Origin: [Clostridium] innocuum
GTDB lineage: Bacteria > Bacillota_I > Bacilli_A > Erysipelotrichales > Erysipelotrichaceae
Direction: 5' to 3'
Length of the DNA: 64,000 nucleotides
NCBI GenBank assembly: GCA_012317185.1
Contig: CP048838.1
Location: 310,001-374,000 of the forward strand
Shown here piece after piece: positions 61,744-64,000 of the stretch. Numbering within the stretch: position 1 is the first letter of the stretch; each line of letters starts with the position of its first letter. The position numbers and the translations under genes are program-made. Below the pieces are notes generated by a model. It searched no databases. It saw only the letters and a list, made by a program, of their open reading frames with translations, and had not been told where the DNA came from.

Positions 61744-62232
61744 ATGGATGAAAGGGAACAGCTGTGCGGGGATCTGGATGAGCTGCTGGAGGTTTATGGC
61801 GATATGGTGTATCGGGTTGCCCAGCAGAATATGGGGAATATCGCAGATGCGCAGGATGTTGCACAGGACGTCTTTCTGCGTATTCTGAAGAAGAAGCCGC
61901 AGTTTACATCAACAACCCATGAAAAGGCATGGATACTACGGGTTACTGTTAACATTTGCAAGGATTACTGGAAATACCAGCGGCTTCGCAAAACGGTGGA
62001 GCTGCAGGAAAATCTGGCCAAAGTGAAAGAGAATACAGATTTCGGTTTGCTGTATGAGGTCATGCAGCTGCCTGTAAAGTATCGCAATGTTATTTATTTG
62101 TTTTATTATGAGGAGCTGAGCGTCGCTATGATTGCGGATATACTGCAAAGGAAAGAGGCGACGATTCTGACATGGCTGCATCGGGCAAGAAAGCAGCTGA
62201 AAAACAGACTGGAAGAGGGTGACAAGCAATGA
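61744..62232 (+). CDS. ECF-type RNA polymerase sigma factor
   Basis: This 162-residue protein has sigma region 2 (VYGDMVYRVAQQNMGNIADAQDVAQDVFLRIL) and region 4 (LPVKYRNVIYLFYYEELSVAMIADIL, ATILTWLHRARKQL). AAGGAG precedes the ATG. It overlaps the next gene by 4 bp (ATGA). The pair is a sigma/anti-sigma unit that responds to envelope signals. Confidence 0.92.
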   Translation: MDEREQLCGDLDELLEVYGDMVYRVAQQNMGNIADAQDVAQDVFLRILKKKPQFTSTTHEKAWILRVTVNICKDYWKYQRLRKTVELQENLAKVKENTDFGLLYEVMQLPVKYRNVIYLFYYEELSVAMIADILQRKEATILTWLHRARKQLKNRLEEGDKQ

Positions 62233-63455
62233 GAAAATATCGTGAGGAGCTGAATCAGATACATATGAGTGAGGAGCTGAAGCAAAGGATACGTAATGCA
62301 GCAGCAAAGCAGGAACATCCACAGCGCCGTCAGAAACAGCAGCTGCGCTTCATCTATGGCTGTACAGCCCTGTGTGTCGTTATTGTTATCTGCTTCAATG
62401 TATATGATAGGAATGCACTATCACAGCAGCCGGAAAACGCCGCGCAGATTGCGAACAGCATAGAAAAAAATAAAGCAGCGGATGAAGCTGTACCGGGTAC
62501 GGTGCAGGAACAGGCAAAGGAAAGTAAAACCGGATCAGCACAGGATCGTGTGATACCAAAGGAAACCTATGAGCCGCAGACAAAGACGTATATGATAGGA
62601 GGGATGGGGGTTACGGATAAGGCTTTCATACAAAAGAAAAAAATAAAAGAAATGCCGTATGAGAAGGATCGCCTGGATATACAAAGCACCCTACCTGTTT
62701 TCAGAAAACAGTATGGTAATGGAGCGAATTTGGACTCTATCCCGGAAAAAGAAATGCAGAAGCAGAAAAAGAAAGCGGAAGAGCTGTTTCAGATAATTAA
62801 GAAAAAAACATCGAAAATACTTAACATCACAGATATTATGGCAGATGGAGACGGGGAATTGCGCCTTGTTTTGCATACAGATAAGAAGGAAGGTACAAGA
62901 GCACAACAGCAAAAGATTGCAGAAGAGCTGATAAAGACATATCCTGAGCTGTTCTCCTTTCAAAGAGGAGATATTCAAACGAGCTGTAATATCAGTATGG
63001 GAAATGGAACAATGATTTGCGAAACGGAAATCTTTCAGGCAGAGGATGATGATAAAAAGAGCCTGCTGTATCAGGTAAAAGAGGGTGCCACACTAACAAA
63101 TGCGGGAGATGGTGTATATTATCTGAGTTTTCCATATGATAAAAATTTGGAGCAGCTGCAGGATTTTACTATCATGAGCAGGAAAGAGGCAGAACAGGTA
63201 ATGCGTCAGGGAGGGTTTTACAGCACGCTGGAGCCTTCTGAATTTTCTATTGGTGAACTTGAATTTTTACATGTGGAGCTGTCCTATGGCGGAAGAAAGG
63301 AAGGATATGTCTCTTATCTGCCATATGTTATACCGGTGTATCGCTTTTATACATGGGATGCAGGAACATCAAAGACGGTTTTATTGGAAGTACCGGCCCT
63401 ATATCCACAGGATTTACGTACGTTAGAGGACAATCACTGGTATTTTAAGGATTGA
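62229..63455 (+). CDS. Membrane-bound anti-sigma factor-like protein
   Basis: This 408-residue protein has a short cytoplasmic N-terminus (MSEELKQRIRNAA, the anti-sigma-type start), a membrane helix at about 43-60 (CTALCVVIVICFNVY) and an extracellular part of 345 residues, which begins with a low-complexity linker. The extracellular part has no recognised domain. It should sequester the ECF sigma factor encoded upstream until a signal arrives. Genes overlap by ATGA. Confidence 0.8.
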   Translation: MRKYREELNQIHMSEELKQRIRNAAAKQEHPQRRQKQQLRFIYGCTALCVVIVICFNVYDRNALSQQPENAAQIANSIEKNKAADEAVPGTVQEQAKESKTGSAQDRVIPKETYEPQTKTYMIGGMGVTDKAFIQKKKIKEMPYEKDRLDIQSTLPVFRKQYGNGANLDSIPEKEMQKQKKKAEELFQIIKKKTSKILNITDIMADGDGELRLVLHTDKKEGTRAQQQKIAEELIKTYPELFSFQRGDIQTSCNISMGNGTMICETEIFQAEDDDKKSLLYQVKEGATLTNAGDGVYYLSFPYDKNLEQLQDFTIMSRKEAEQVMRQGGFYSTLEPSEFSIGELEFLHVELSYGGRKEGYVSYLPYVIPVYRFYTWDAGTSKTVLLEVPALYPQDLRTLEDNHWYFKD

Positions 63456-63653
63456 TAATATAAAAAGCAGACTGGTTTGGAATACACAGAGATAAGGAAC
63501 AGGACTGCATGAAAAGGGATACGAAAACAAAGCATGGGGAAGGAAGCTGAAGGAAAGAATAGCGTGAAAGAAACTCTGATAAAATAAACAATTTAAAATA
63601 ATTTACATGTGATATTTGTATCCGAATAAGAAAGCGGAGAAATGGAGTCATAT

Positions 63654-64000
63654 ATGAAATAAATTGGAATACTGTGTGCCGGTGATACAGAGCTGGCGGC
63701 ATTTTTACCATATGTAAAGGAGACTGAAGTAATCGAGAAAGCGATGCTCGTCTTTCATTGCGGAAACATTGATCGTGTGGAAGTGGTCCTTTTATACAGC
63801 GGTGTCTGTAAGGTGAATGCGGCAATTGCGGCACAGCTGCTGATTGACTGCTTTGCAGTGGACTGTATCATTAACGCAGGTACTGCAGGGGGCATACAGG
63901 AACAAGTGCAGCTTTTTGATACCGTAATTTCCGAGAGAATCGCCTATCATGATGTGGCGGATGATATTCTGACAGAGTTTCATCCCTGGATGGACAGTGT
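63654..64000 (+). pseudogene. mtnN: MTA/SAH nucleosidase with stop at codon 3 (3' truncated)
   Basis: From ATG at 63654 (after GGAG) the frame reads Met-Lys-stop and then continues: IGILCAGDTELAAFLPYV, YSGVCKVNAAIAAQLLID, INAGTAGGIQEQVQLFD. This is the N-terminal half of a methylthioadenosine/S-adenosylhomocysteine nucleosidase; GVCKVNAA and NAGTAGG match the purine-binding and ribose sites. A TAA at 63660-63662 falls where relatives read MKIGI. The rest lies beyond the window. The gene may be broken, or translation may begin at a nonstandard codon (ATT 63663) or at ATG 63744. Confidence 0.75.

Noticed and set aside
1..64000. tRNA or rRNA genes
   Set aside because: No cloverleaf with GGTTCGANTC T-arm or rRNA-like conserved stretch was noticed; a scan program was not available.

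Overview
The window is a Bacillota (Firmicutes) chromosome segment. Strong AGGAGG-type ribosome binding sites, TTGACA/TATAAT promoters, many PTS operons, a T-box leader, class I Hcp and a gut-anaerobe gene set (hydroxylamine reductase, hemerythrin, iron alcohol dehydrogenase) fit an Erysipelotrichaceae-type anaerobe such as the Clostridium innocuum group. The species is an inference, not proven. No rRNA, tRNA, CRISPR array or prophage was seen.

Layout. 1-6.8 kb: a GntR/UTRA regulator (cut by the left edge) and a tight operon with a complete mannose-type PTS (EIIB, EIIC, EIID and a distal EIIA), two amidohydrolase paralogues (the second lacks metal ligands), an IF-2B-fold sugar-phosphate isomerase-like protein and a BtpA/SgcQ TIM barrel. 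The substrate is unknown. 6.8-9 kb: a GH43 protein and a VanZ protein on the minus strand. 9-15 kb: a zinc-ribbon membrane protein and an RDD-PHP fusion whose last 175 bp are repeated 4,078 bp downstream. Between the copies lies a very AT-rich cassette with ABC-transporter genes, a secreted 131-residue protein and an IS200 transposase remnant.

15-22 kb: MazG-like and M55 peptidase genes, then Crp/Fnr regulator - cupin - hydroxylamine reductase - hemerythrin, a coherent nitrosative/oxidative stress unit; then a membrane-anchored Asp-box protein. 22.6-25 kb: a T-box controlled metG. 25-28 kb: a 23-bp tandem repeat, a decayed AbiE-type toxin-antitoxin chimera, a flavoprotein and small genes. 28-32 kb: an alpha-glucoside PTS, a GH4 6-phospho-glucosidase and an RpiR regulator. 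32-39 kb: two tandem MerR regulators that each end in a membrane helix, a DUF1266-DUF2185 protein, a YtrA-type GntR/ABC operon, an Rpn-family nuclease and rpmE. 39-41 kb: a lone TnpB element (frameshifted), then tdk.

42-54 kb: a galactitol-type PTS (EIIA, two EIIBs, EIIC) with two DhaK/DhaL kinase pairs, a PRD regulator, a class II aldolase and a histidine phosphatase, under a promoter that overlaps a cre-like site; nearby are an FSA-type transaldolase, an iron alcohol dehydrogenase and a HAD phosphatase. This looks like uptake of a polyol or ketose as phosphate, with kinases acting on dihydroxyacetone- or tetrulose-like intermediates. 54-64 kb: a second PRD regulator, a structured RNA candidate before a MATE efflux gene, an aminotransferase/Lrp pair, a PIN + viroplasmin + RNase H-like fusion protein, an ECF sigma/anti-sigma pair and, at the right edge, a nucleosidase gene with a stop at codon 3.

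Most noteworthy: the repeat-flanked cassette (10.7-14.9 kb), the PIN-viroplasmin-RNase H fusion (60.5 kb), the membrane-anchored MerR pair (32 kb), the AbiEi/AbiEii chimera (25.6 kb) and the RNA candidate at 55.8 kb.
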